From Lithodes maja (lineage: Eukaryota; Arthropoda; Malacostraca; Decapoda; Lithodidae), in NCBI GenBank assembly GCA_037953745.1, contig JBAKBP010003132.1:1-64000 (forward strand): a DNA stretch of 64,000 bases, written 5' to 3'. This document shows, one piece after another, positions 42,513 to 54,800 of this stretch; the stretch's first letter is position 1; each line of letters starts with the position of its first letter. A model generated the notes under the pieces. The model had not been told where the DNA came from. It did no database searches and worked only from the letters and a program-made list of their open reading frames with translations. The position numbers were made by a program, and so were the translations under genes.

Positions 42513-45500
42513 TGTTATGCCCTGTTTTTCTACAGGTTTAACTTGGGTAATGTGAGTTCTGAATGACTGGGTATAGAAGGCTGCATGCACAATACAAGGT
42601 ATGAGGAATAGAGAACACAAAATAAACACACGGTAACACGACACAAGTTCACGTTTATTGAAGTAAAGAAATAAAGAGCATAGAAAGATAGTTATATTCG
42701 CACAAAACAAATGATAGAAGGGAACTGCTAGCATTAGCGGATTTGGATGGAGCCTAGTCTCCCACTTCCAACGTTCAGGTATATTCTTCTGATCACGGGT
42801 TTAATTAGCAAGTTTTTATTTTACTGGAAGACCTCAATATATTCGTATAATTCAATGTCACTGATTTGACCTCTTGCTGGCTGGTCGCGTGCCCAAGTAG
42901 CAGCTCACAGTTAGGATTAGACACGCGTATATTGTAGAACACGGAAATCTCTAGTAACCTCATGGGGGTACTGAACTAAGTTTTATATTCTTAAGGCAGA
43001 AATACGTAGAACACAAATCAGTGGGCGAACGTTAGATATCACTAGAGTTTTAATATCTGAATAAGGTAATTACGAGAGTCAAGGTCGCCTGTTAATTAAA
43101 GAGCACTGATCGCTTAGTACGTCCCAAATGGAATGGTTAAATATGAATTACACTGGGCAAGGTCTTAGCCACTTTATAGAAAGTTAATAAGTGAGTATCA
43201 AGCTAGTACTATAACACTTAGTACTAACAACATGAATCTTGAATAGTATGGTTAGATCTGGTCCTGGTTATCTTGCTTCCGGTGATGTTGGGGGCTAACG
43301 ACTGGTTCCTTGGCCGTCCAGATGGTCCAAAATGTAGGAAGTTCTCAAGTCGGATCTCTTGACGATCGTTGCTGGTTACACACTTATATACCCACGAATT
43401 TGTGTGAAGGTTATAAGGTGCACGTTAGGACTTGTACATGGACAGATGCTTCTATCAGTCTTCTCTGCCACGGAGTCTGCCGGATCTGGAATCTCTCAAC
43501 TCCGGAACAACACAAGGCAGAGCTAGAGGTAAACTGCAGGGTAGTGACCACTGGTTGGTGTCTAGCTTTCAACTGATTTGACTGGGGGCGGGAGTTAGAT
43601 TTATAGGCTCGGTTCTGGGCCCTGTAGACAGTAGGGATCTCGAGTCTTATGGACTTAATTGAGCTCTCAATAGATATGGGGACTAGGTAAGATGGTATTT
43701 ACTGTTGTGGCACAGGGCTATAGGAAGCCTTTTTATTTTCATATAACTGAGCCTTAGTAAGAGGTACTATTTTGGCTATACTGGAAGTATTTAGGGGAGG
43801 GAGACTGGATCTACTTTGCGAGGAGGATGGGGACAGCTGTGATAGGAGCGTCTCTCTTAGATTGTGCAATCTTCATTCTATGGTATAGCTGAGGTGCTAA
43901 TTTAGTGATCAGAGCATGCAAGAAAGGTAAATGGTTTATTGTGAGTTAATAGAGGTTAGTAAAGGTGTTAGTCATTCATGGTTAGTTCATTGATAGGAAG
44001 AATTCCTGTGCTACCTGGCAATGACTCGAAAGTCAAAACAGGGGCCAGTTATACCTCCGCGGGGGTGGGGGTCTCCCTCCTCGGGTGGGCAAAAAGGGGG
44101 AGCTGGGCGCCCTCTCTCTGTGATAGTCGTCCGGCGGCTGTGGCTAGGGGCTTGCCATATCACCAGTGTTTGTAATAACCCTCTGTGTATGAGACAGATG
44201 TGGGTGTCTTTAATACCAAAACCGAAGGTGCCTTAGCTAGCTGGTTTTACTCGGCTGGTTGTTAATTGTAGGGTTTGCTGGATGTGGTGGAGACTGGGTT
44301 GCTAACTCTGCCACATTTATCTGGAAGTATGGCAATAGAAGTTAGTTACTGGCGGGGCGGCTAGCCTCGCACCGACGACCATTGGGTGCAGGGTTGTGAA
44401 TGTGTTGTAAGAGAATAGATGGCATGCAAGGGGCTAGTAAAGTTCTAATGTTGTTCTGGCCTACTAAGTGAAGGTAGGCTGGATAGGAGTATATATATAA
44501 AAGGTTGGAGAGCGTTAGCAACGGACAATTCAAGGATCTTCAAGAGGTATGAGAGAGAGGCTAGGTCGGACAAGAGTCGAGAAGCGCGGGTGTCTTAATG
44601 AGAGGGGGGGGGGAGAGTTCAAGGGCTACAGGGAAATTTTGCCCCTAAGGTCCCTGGGCGTGGGGGTGGCATTAGGCTACAATTGATATGGAAGTTTGAA
44701 AAGGCAGTAGAATACGTTAGCCAAAATATGCTACCGGGGAATGCAACTATGGGGTGGTATATGAGTCTGGAAAAGATAGAGTTATGTGATCAGTCCGAGG
44801 GTTATGGATACTATTAGTTGGCCCTGGGAACTGCGTTTTCTATTAAATATAAATACCAACAACAGCGGCAGTTCGTAGGGGTACTTAGTTATTGTTTCGG
44901 GGTGCTTATGACAGATACTGGTAACCAGGTTATCTTATACAATCTCTGGTTGGGGTAAGAGGTGTAAGACACGAAGTAAATTGGCGTAGTGTGGGCTGTG
45001 GATACGAAGGAGGCAAGGGGAAGACGTATGACAATTGTGGAAAGTAAATGGAAAAAGGTGAACACAATGGCGGATAAAAATACTTAACCTAAGGATTGCA
45101 TACATAGATTTATGGGGCGATGGGTCTTCAGAAGCTTAGTCTGGCAAGACAAGATGTTAGGGAATGTTAATATTAATACTTAGTTACTAGAGGAACAATG
45201 CAAGGGGCGACTGAGCACGGGTTACATATATCTATACTCGTCATGGAAAATGATATACGAGGTCTAGGGACAAGCGTGGGTGTTTTAACTTCTAAGATAT
45301 ATAACATCTACTTCTCGGATGTAAGAGCATACATAGATATAATTATGGCTGTCTGATGTGTTGGCATTGGCTCAACGTCGGAACAGGGCATGGGTGTTTT
45401 TAATATGAATGTATATTCCTGTTCATCATCTTTGTAGTTAGGAGTGTAGGACACGAGGGGGTTAGTGTACGTGAGGTGTGGAAAATGGTCAGTTTAGAAA

Positions 45501-45668
45501 AGGTAAATGGGTGCGTCCTGGAGCTGTTTAGCCCTGCGGGCTTGGGCCTGTCTGAAATGGCTGGCTCGGTCAGCTGGTCCTTTCGTTCTGTGGACCTTTC
45601 TTCCGGGTGTTTCTGTGTGGTGTTCGCTCGTGGCTTCTGTGGTGGGCTTCTTGTTCTGGGGCATTTTA
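42513..45668 (-). repeat. Repeat L, copy B (3.2 kb) in the place of the Gypsy 5' LTR
   Basis: On minus it runs from TAAAATGCCCC to GGGCATAACA and is followed by the primer-binding site and gag, so by position it is the 5' LTR. No matching 3' LTR is present beyond pol, and 3 kb is large for a Gypsy LTR. The other end stops 8 bp inside the intron after the SLC17 exon at 45677. It contains no gene apart from a small frame at 45494-45664. Confidence 0.82.
45494..45664 (-). CDS. Small open frame at the outer end of repeat L (copy B), unknown
   Basis: 56 codons, basic and Gln/Ala-rich, starting MPQNKKPTTEATSEHH with KVHRTKGPADRASHFRQAQA in the middle. Copy C (55847-56020) has a 57-codon version differing at several residues and at the end. 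No domain recognised. Most differences change the amino acid, which argues against a conserved protein. Confidence 0.3.
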   Translation of the reverse strand: MPQNKKPTTEATSEHHTETPGRKVHRTKGPADRASHFRQAQARRAKQLQDAPIYLF

Positions 45669-45676
45669 ATCATTAC

Positions 45677-45833
45677 CTTGGATGAAGACTGGGTGTATCA
45701 GCTATGAGTGTGAACCATAGGAGGGACCACAGGAGGCAGAGACCACCAGTAAGGTAGAAGGCGGCTGGCCAACCTAACACATCCACCACCACCCCACACA
45801 CAGCCATGGTCAACATCATACCCAAACTGGAGG
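45677..45833 (-). CDS. SLC17-type transporter, exon with TM5-TM6 region
   Basis: The 157-bp exon is preceded by ...TGTGTCCAG and followed by GTAATG. With the split codon from 47292 it reads ASSLGMMLTMAVCGVVVDVL then GWPAAFYLTGGLCLLWSLLW and ADTPSLHP. This parallels the region of sialin and vesicular glutamate / phosphate transporters before the central loop. The phase (1 in, 2 out) fits the previous exon. Repeat L begins 8 bp beyond the donor. Later exons were not found in the window. Confidence 0.82.
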
Positions 45834-48800
45834 CTGGACACAGAAGCTATATTACTTCAACACAGGGTATCAAACGAAAACCGAATACAATCTTTTTAGT
45901 CTTTTTTATTGTATATATGTATAGGTTAAATTATGGTTCATAGTTCAAACTATGTCTTTGGAAGTGATAAAATGGCCCAAACAGTGCCATTTGGTGTTAA
46001 TTTTCCTATATTCATTCTCATATTCATTCAGGTCTTCTAACAAAATTGTTCCGGTTTGACACTGTTTCATCATCATGGATTTTATAGGTTTCATTGCCTC
46101 CCATAAAATTAAGACCCGTCCACACTAGTGATGAGGTGAATATTCAATTCTTATTTACAAATGCGAATGATCATGATCGTATTGTTTTTCAATATTCACA
46201 TTTGCATTCGCATTTGCGCATAATGAAAACAGACATTCATTACATCACTAGTGCCTATAATTGAGTTCAACTACTAATCATGATAATTGTTGTTCTATTG
46301 ATAGTTATCCTCTTTCAATGGGCGAAGGTTGGTGGTATGCATGTAGGCCACTGTACAGTAGGCCTATAATGCACCCCTTGTATAATGAGATGGTTAATTA
46401 TTTCTACTTCTAATATATAGTGACTGTTACTTATAGCATAATGCGGTCGATGGACTGGGAGAGATAGTAGGACACTAATCTTTGGCTCTCCTTTGCTTGT
46501 CACGAATAATGGTCTGATTTCAGATGTGCTACTCAGGCTGCTTGTACCCCTTGAGGATTATGACGCGTTTTAGCAGTATATGTTGGCTATCATTAGATGA
46601 TTTTATGCAGTTTAATAACTTTTGTGAATCTAAGGGGTCAAAACTAACTCAATTATACCTCTGGCTCCTACAGATCCTTCCCAAGTTGAATACAATCGTC
46701 TAATGATAGCCAACATAAACTGTTAAAACGCGTCATAATCCTCAAGGGGTTTAAGCCATGCAGATTATTCATTATTCAAGTTGTCATGGGGTCATCTATG
46801 ACCTTAATTGGTTTTACTCGTTAATTATGAGAAAATGCACTTACTTGGGCTACTGATTTTAAGTGCTTTTAGCTTCAATCATAGTACTACCATTAGTCGA
46901 TTACTACAGTATACAATGTATGGGAAATATTAGAACTTGGATGTACCAGAAGGCCCCATTTCATTGCTTGTGTTTGTGACTTTGTTATGAACTTATTTCA
47001 GCAGTAGTACACCTTTATAGTAAGTGGATAAGGGGCACACCATCTCTTGTTGATAGATCTGGATCATCTGAGGTCAAGTAGGTTCAAATTTGCACCGTTT
47101 GTCATATTTCATATAATCATAATTATACTTTGTGCATTTTCTCTACAAGTTATACCTATTCTATGTAAGATAAAACACATTTACATTTTATAGCAATTTT
47201 AAAATTGCATGCGGTCTTATAGTAGGCTATATAACAAAAATCTCTACAATTTTCCTGTTTTCCTTTATAGTGCCATAATAAACGAACTTACCGAGATATA
47301 CTGCAGAGACGAATCTTGCTCGTTCAAAGGGCGGGATCCAACACGGAACTAGCGCATGCATAGAAGGCCACATGGGTCACTGGGTGTAAGGAAGTATTGT
47401 TCCAGATATATGCAACACATCCTATATACCACTTTTGCACTTCAAATATATATTCACTATTTCATGCTTTAAAGGTTCACCAACATGAAACAATTTGGAC
47501 CTGACAGAGGGTGATGATGGCCCCGTAGTGTGTGGTGGCAGCCAGGGGAGTGAGTCAACTAACCTGACAGAGCCCCATAACCACTCTGAGGGTGATGATG
47601 GCCCCGTAGTGTGTGGTGGTAGCCAGGGGAGTGAGTCAACTAACCTGACAGAGCCCCATAACCACTCTGAGGGTGATGATGGCCCCGTAGTGTGTGGTAG
47701 TAGCCAGGGGAGTGAGTCAACTAACCTGACAGAGCCCCATAACCACTCTGAGAGTGATGATGGCCCCATAGTGTGTGGTGGCAGCCAAGGGAGTGAGTCA
47801 ACTAACCTGACAGAGCCCCATAACCACTCTGAGTGTGATGATGGCCCTGTAGTGTGTGGTGGTAGCCAGGGGAGTGAGTCAACTAACCTGACAGAGCCCC
47901 ATAACCACTCTGAGGGTGATGATGGCCCCGTAGTGTGTGGTGGTAGCCAGGGGAGTGAGTCAACTAACCTGACAGAGCCCCATAACCACTCTGAGGGTGA
48001 TGATGGCCCCGTAGTGTGTGGTGGCAGCCAGGGGAGTGAGTCAACTAACCTGACAGAGCCCCATAACCACTCTGAGGGTGATGATGGCCCCGTAGTGTGT
48101 GGTGGTAGCCAGGAGAGTGAGTCAACTAACCTGATAGAGCCCCATAACCACTCTGAGGGCGATGATGGCTCCATTGTGTGTGGTGGCAGCCAGGGCAGTG
48201 AGTCAACTAACCTGACAGAGCCCCATAACCACTCTGAGGGTGATGATGGCGCCATAGTGTGTGGTGGCAGCCAGGGGAGTCAAGAGGGTCAACACACCGC
48301 TGGTCACACCACACAACCCAAAGGTCATCTTGCTCCCATATACCTCAGCTAAACGACCACCAACCACCTGGTATAGAACATATTGGACTCTGGTTATCTC
48401 AACTAAATAAAATTGAGTCAAATAGAGTACTCCATAAACTACATAATTATCACTGTCACAAACATTCTACATTCTGCTTGTTAGGAACATCTTTCTGACT
48501 ATTCTATAGCTGCTTATGTTGATGGTCAATGATCATTGTCCCTATACTAGGCTTATCAATGCCAGCATTATTCACTGTTCTGTCCTATCTCCTATTTGTT
48601 TCTATTATTCATCCTTGCCCTTCACGTGTGTACTAACCTGAGTCCAAAAGTATCCGTAGAAGAATGCTCCGAGAATGAAGCCTTGAGTGATCTCGTCCCA
48701 GGCCATCACTGTGTTACCTGCAGACTCCACCACTTCTCCAACACCCTGACACACACATAGTAGACAAATAGTAAACACATTTATCGCTTAATAACATAAT

Positions 48801-51800
48801 ATTCTGTATACAGCATGTTCATAATTCTTATAGTCGATGGCCAGATTCCTAAACCACAGGAGTTTGTTCGCTCCTCTAGTTTGGCAATTTTTTGATTTTT
48901 TTTTTCTCATTTCTTTTGTCAATTTTAAAATCTTTCGTACCATTTAGGTGTTGATATTTCCCTGAGATTGCGAGCATGTAATTAGGAGGTCTAGCGAGCA
49001 AAAAAGAAGAAACAAAAAAGTCAAGTACTAATTCGACGTTTATAAACTGGTGGCAGCTGCCAAGGGATATTTGAGAGGCTTAGTTGGGGTGCTGTAAATA
49101 TAGGCTAAGTTAAATCCCCATGGTGTACTGGCTTGACCTTAACTGGTCGGCTACAACAGTTATTAAGGCTAGAGCTCTCAGAAATTCTCAGGGATGCTGT
49201 TGACCTAGTGACCCCAGTTCGTTGGGGGGGGGGGGGGGGAGTGTCGCACTACCTCCTCGCCATGGTTGAGCCAGCAAGTGACTAAAATAAGGGATGTTGC
49301 TGGAGCCTCCTTGTAGTTGACACGCTCAGACTAGTGCCTCGCTTGCTTGTGGCTCGCTCGAAGTCTTCGCTACCTGGATGATAAAGTGATGTAATGCCAG
49401 CAGTTGTGGCAGAGAGCTTAAGCGGAAATATGATGCAGAAAATCGCTTGAGCTACCAGCTCAAGTGGATTACTTCTCTTGGACTAGTGGTGAGAGTGTTC
49501 GCCTTGTGAGCGTGGGGAACCGGGTTCGAATCCTGGTCTGGCCTGGTGGTAGCTTCACAATTACATTTCAGAGGCCGATTTCTGCATCTAACGAAGCTTA
49601 GGTGTGTTGGATAAATTGTAAATAGTTATATAAAGTAGTTGTAAAGTCGGCAAAAATAGTCAAGTGCCAATTTTAGGTTTCTAAGCAGTAGACCAGTGTT
49701 GCATTTACAGTGTGAATGCTTGGACCTGATCAGCAAGATCGAGCTAACCATATTGGTTACAGACAACACTCACAACCATAGCCAATCCAACATTACAGTA
49801 ACATTCAACATGCAATTCACACATTACACACAAGAAGGGGAGCCGTTGCAATAGGCATTAATCCCAGATATTCACCTGATCTAACTTGAAATGTCAGTAT
49901 TTTTGGATACTTTCTTATATCAAATAGGTTTAGCACCACCAATACACGATACACAGTAAATTGTGATGTTATCAATTTGTTTACAGTTCAATTATAACTC
50001 ACCTGAGCACCTGCAAGGAAAGCTTCAGTGTCGTTCTCTTCTCTAGTCACGTTATCTGTTGGAACATTATAATTGTTAACCCTATTTGGTCCAAGGGAGG
50101 TCTTTTTGGATCTACCCTCTTTGCTGCATTAGTTTGGATATTATAAGATGTTTCACCCCATTTGTTTGGTGATGATAAGACGCTTCACCTCATTCAGGTG
50201 TCGATTTTTTCTAGGCAAGAGAGAGCGAGCCTGTAACTTAGGACAAATCCCCCCTCAGCCGGCCGGGACCATTGGACCATTTTCTATCGAAAAATGTACA
50301 AATCTAACTTGAAGGGTGTCTGGTTGAGTTTTTTTTTTTTTTTTTTGAAGAAGAAGAACAAAGTCTTGGAAGGCATTTTTATTAACCTAGTAGATAAAGT
50401 AAAATAAATTGCTCGAAAATGACAAGAGGAAGCAAAACCCTCAATACAAATTAAACCAAATTTCCTAATAACCCCCAAGACGTCAGACCACTGTCCAATC
50501 TGAAGGTTATAATTATTGTAATGCCGTCGAAAATATCCCGCAACCCCAATTATGTACTACCCGAGTTGACGTCAGGTATAGTGTAAAATAGTCGTTGATG
50601 GGAAGTCCAATAAACTCATCACGTGAAACACCATGAGACTATCACCTGGTTCTTACAAATCGGACTAAGGTTGCTATACTTTTGTACGTCCGTGGTAGTA
50701 CAGTGGGTTAGCGCGCGGGCCTGGTGGTGATGGTGGTGCGTCACTAACCAGGGTTCGAACCCCACCCAAGGCATCTCAAAACCTGTGGGTTTTTAGGAGG
50801 GTTAAATTCCCTTCAGAGGTTCGTACCCCGTGCCAGGTACCAGGAAAGGTTGATCCTAAAAGGTAGCCTGGGGATTATTCCCATTCCTATTTAACCTGGA
50901 AAAACCTAGCATTAACATTGGCGGCAGCGGTGGTTCTTGATTCGGATAAAAGGTTGCATTACACTACAAGTTTGGAACAGTAGAAGCATGGCAACATCGC
51001 GAAATTGGCAGCCACTCACACACATTCCCAAGTATGATGTAAACACGTATGATATTGCCACTTACTTAGACATAATAAAACCAGTGTTAGATGTGGCACT
51101 TCAAAATGACCGCGAAAAAATCGCCGTTGCATTATTGCACATTAGGCAGTTGGGAAAAGCCGTTTCCCAAATTGCTAAACAGGTAACGCCAGAGAGTACC
51201 TGGAACCAGTTTCGATCCCTCGTGATCCGGACCTTAGGGCCACTTTTGGGTTCCCTCATCTCCCCCAAAATAATACAAATCGACGAGATCAAGTATGAAG
51301 GGGATATAAATGTGACCCTCACACAACTCTACAGATACGTGAGGACCACGTATAGCTATGAAGATTACGACCAACAAAGAAATGAACTCTTATTCACCGC
51401 ATTGTTAAACATCCTCATCGACGAGATCAAGTATGAAAGGGATATATATGCGACCCTCATACAACTCTACAGCTACGTGAGGCCCACGTATAGCTATGAA
51501 GATTACGACCAACAAAATGAACTCTTATTCACCGCATTGTTAAACATCCTCCCACCCCGCATCACCGCCCATTTCGACCCGTATGGCTTATTAGAAGAAC
51601 ATAATATGTTCTTCTAATAAGCCATACGAGCATATTATGCTCTCCATCAGAGAAGAATGCCTACTCAGTTCGATGAATCCCCTATCCAACCCTTCAGCCC
51701 CTATCCAAGACTCCGTGCACCCTTCCAAAATGACTTCCGGTGAAAGTCCAACCCCAGTGCACTCTTCCTTACCTCTATCCTCTCTGACCATCCCTAAATT

Positions 51801-54800
51801 TTCCCCTGCCCAGCCATCCACCAACGATCATCTTCCATCAATTGTGTTACCCCATAAACCCCATCGTTTTTCTATGCATGTCAAACAAACCCACCAACCC
51901 CAGATAACCTCTAACCAGACCGTGACTGCCACCAAGAAGATTCCCAAAATTCGTCCTGTTAACAACCCCAAATCAATACATCAGTCCTCTACCAATAACC
52001 CCTGTTCTACACCTAACTCTTCCCCCACCAACCCACCGCAGCCCCCCCAACAAGTCCCGTATTCTAGCTATGCCTACCTATGTAGGCCTACCACAACATA
52101 TTTTCCCCATGACCCCAGAAAACAAACCCACCAACCCCAGATAACCTCTAACCAGACCGTGACTGCCACCAAGAAGATTCCCAAAATTCGTCCTGTTAAC
52201 AACCCCAAGTCAATACATCAGTCCTCTACCAATAACCCCTGTTCTACACCTAACTCTTCCCCCACCAACCCTCCGCAGCCCCCCAACAAGCCCCGTATTC
52301 TAGCTATGCCTACCTATGTAGGCCTACCACAACATATTTTCCCCATGACCCCAGAAATGTTCAGCTATTCCCCCACCAACAAAATTTCCCTTGTGACAGT
52401 TTTCCGTCGGTAGCTTGTGACAGTTTTCAGTCAGTAGCTCCCTTCCACCCCCACACAATTCACACCCCTAGAAAACTTCGAAACCCCACACTTAAACAAA
52501 CTCACCAGTCCCAGATAACCTCTAACCAGACCGAGACTGCCACCAAGAAAATTCCCCAAACTCGTCCTGTTAACAACCCCAAACCAGTACATCACTCCTC
52601 CCTCAATAACCCATGTCCTATGCCTAACTCTGCCCCCACTAATCCTCCCCAGTCCCACATAACCTTTAACCAGACCGAGACTAACGCCAAGAAAATTCCC
52701 CAAATTCGTCCTGTTAACAACCCCAAATCAATACATCAGTCCTCTACCAATAACCCCTGTTCTACACCTAACTCTTCCCCCACCAACCCGCCGCAGTCCC
52801 CCCAACAAATCCCGTTTCCTAACTCGCTCACCTCTCACCACCCTGACCCTCCCACACGCGCCGTTATTCCTCCCCTCACGCGTGACGACCTAGGGACCCA
52901 ACCATGTACCCAACTCCTGTACAGAGTTCGAGAATTCTTCACTGACGAGCAGTTGGCCATGATATATAAAAGTCATGTGCGTTCTCAGATGGATTACTGT
53001 TCACCTCTGTGGGGTGGAAGTGGAGTGGTTGCATTGAGGCAGTTGGACAAAATTCAAAATAAAGCTATTAAATTAATCAATAACCCTGCAATCACACAGG
53101 ACCTTCCTACATTATCCATACGAAGAAACGTTGCATCCCTTGCATTATTCTACAGATATTTTCACAGCAATTGTTCCGAGGAACTTGCTTCAATTGTGCC
53201 GCCTCTCCACATCTTTCCCCGTAGAACTAGGGCAGCTGAGAGCGCCCATGAATTTACACTTTCTCCTCCACAATGCAGAACTTCTGCTTATCAGAATTCA
53301 TTTATCCCCAGAGCTACTACTCTTTGGAATTCACTTCCCTCGAATTGCTTTCCACAAACTTACAATCTGCAAATGTTTAAATCCAGTTGTTACAAACATT
53401 TTATGAATGGAGGATGCCTTTAGGCACATGGACCTTTTTGTTTTATCTGTGTTTTTCCTTCCTTTGTTCATTGTCTCTTTAAAAAAAAAAAAAAAAAAAA
53501 ATGTTCCCCCCCTTCCCCCAGAAATGCTCAGCTATCCCCCCACCAACAAAATTTCCCTTGTGACAGTTTTCCGTCAGTAGCTCCCTTCCACCCCCCCACA
53601 ATTCACACCCCTAATAAACTTCAAAACCCCACACTTGACTCACCCCCTCATGACAGACAAACCCACCAACCCCGGATAACCTCTAAACAAACCGTCACTG
53701 CCACCGACACACCCCACCACTCTGATCCTCCCACACCCGCCGTTAACCCCCCCCCCCTCACGCGTGACCCACACCAAAGTGGTTTCCCCCCCCTCATGCG
53801 TACCGAACACCTGCTCACCAGTCGGTCCCCCACCATCATGAGCCCCTCGAAAATATCCCGCAACCCCAAAATGAAATGCTAGGTTTTTCCAGGTTAAATA
53901 GGAATGGGAATTATCCCCAGGCTACCTTTTAGGATCAACCTTTCCTGGTACCTGGCGCGGGGTACGAACCTCTGAAGGGAATTTAACCCCCCTAAAAACC
54001 CACAGGTTTTGAGATGCCTTGGGTGGGGTTCGAACCCTGGTTAGTGACGCACCACCATCACCACCAGGCCCGCGCGCTAACCCACTGTACTACCACGGAC
54101 GTACAAAAGTATAGCAACCTTAGTCCGATTTTTAAGAACCACGGTGATAGTCTCTCGAGATGAGTTTATTGGACTTACCATCTACGACTATTTTACGCTA
54201 TACCTGACGTCAACTCGGGTTAGTATTATTGTGGGTGAGGGACATTTTCGAGGGCATTACACCACATTCCTTTTTAGTTAGGCTAGTCCCTAGCCTCGTA
54301 AGGTCGTAGGGTATCGTAGCCTTTTTGCCTTAGCTATCTCAATATGGTTTTTAGGGTTCGCGTGACGGGTGCTCCACGTAGCTACCTGGTCACGTTCCTT
54401 AGCTGCCACCAATGAAATGCTGGGTGTGAAGGGAATTTATGGTCTCCTGAAATATCCCCAGGCTACCTTTAGGATCAACCTTTCCTGGTACCTGGCGCGG
54501 GGTACGAACCTCTGAAGGGAATTTAACCCTCCTAAAAACCCACAGGTTTTGAGATGCCTTGGGTGGGGTTCGAACCCTGGTTAGTGCCCCAACCATCACC
54601 ACCAGGCCCGTGCGCTAACCCACTGTACTACCACGGACGTACAAAAGTATAGTAACCTTAGTCCGATTTGTAAGAACCAGGTGATAGTCTCATGGTGTTT
54701 CACGTGATGAGTTTATTGGACTTCCCATCAACGACTATTTTACACTATACCTGACGTCAACTCGGGTAGTACATTATTGGGGTTGCGGGATATTTTCGAG

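Noticed and set aside
47495..48352. Long open frames on both strands through the 81-bp array (285 and 277 codons)
   Set aside because: The unit length is a multiple of three, so open frames are automatic. The real meaning is the exon end on the minus strand in a third frame.
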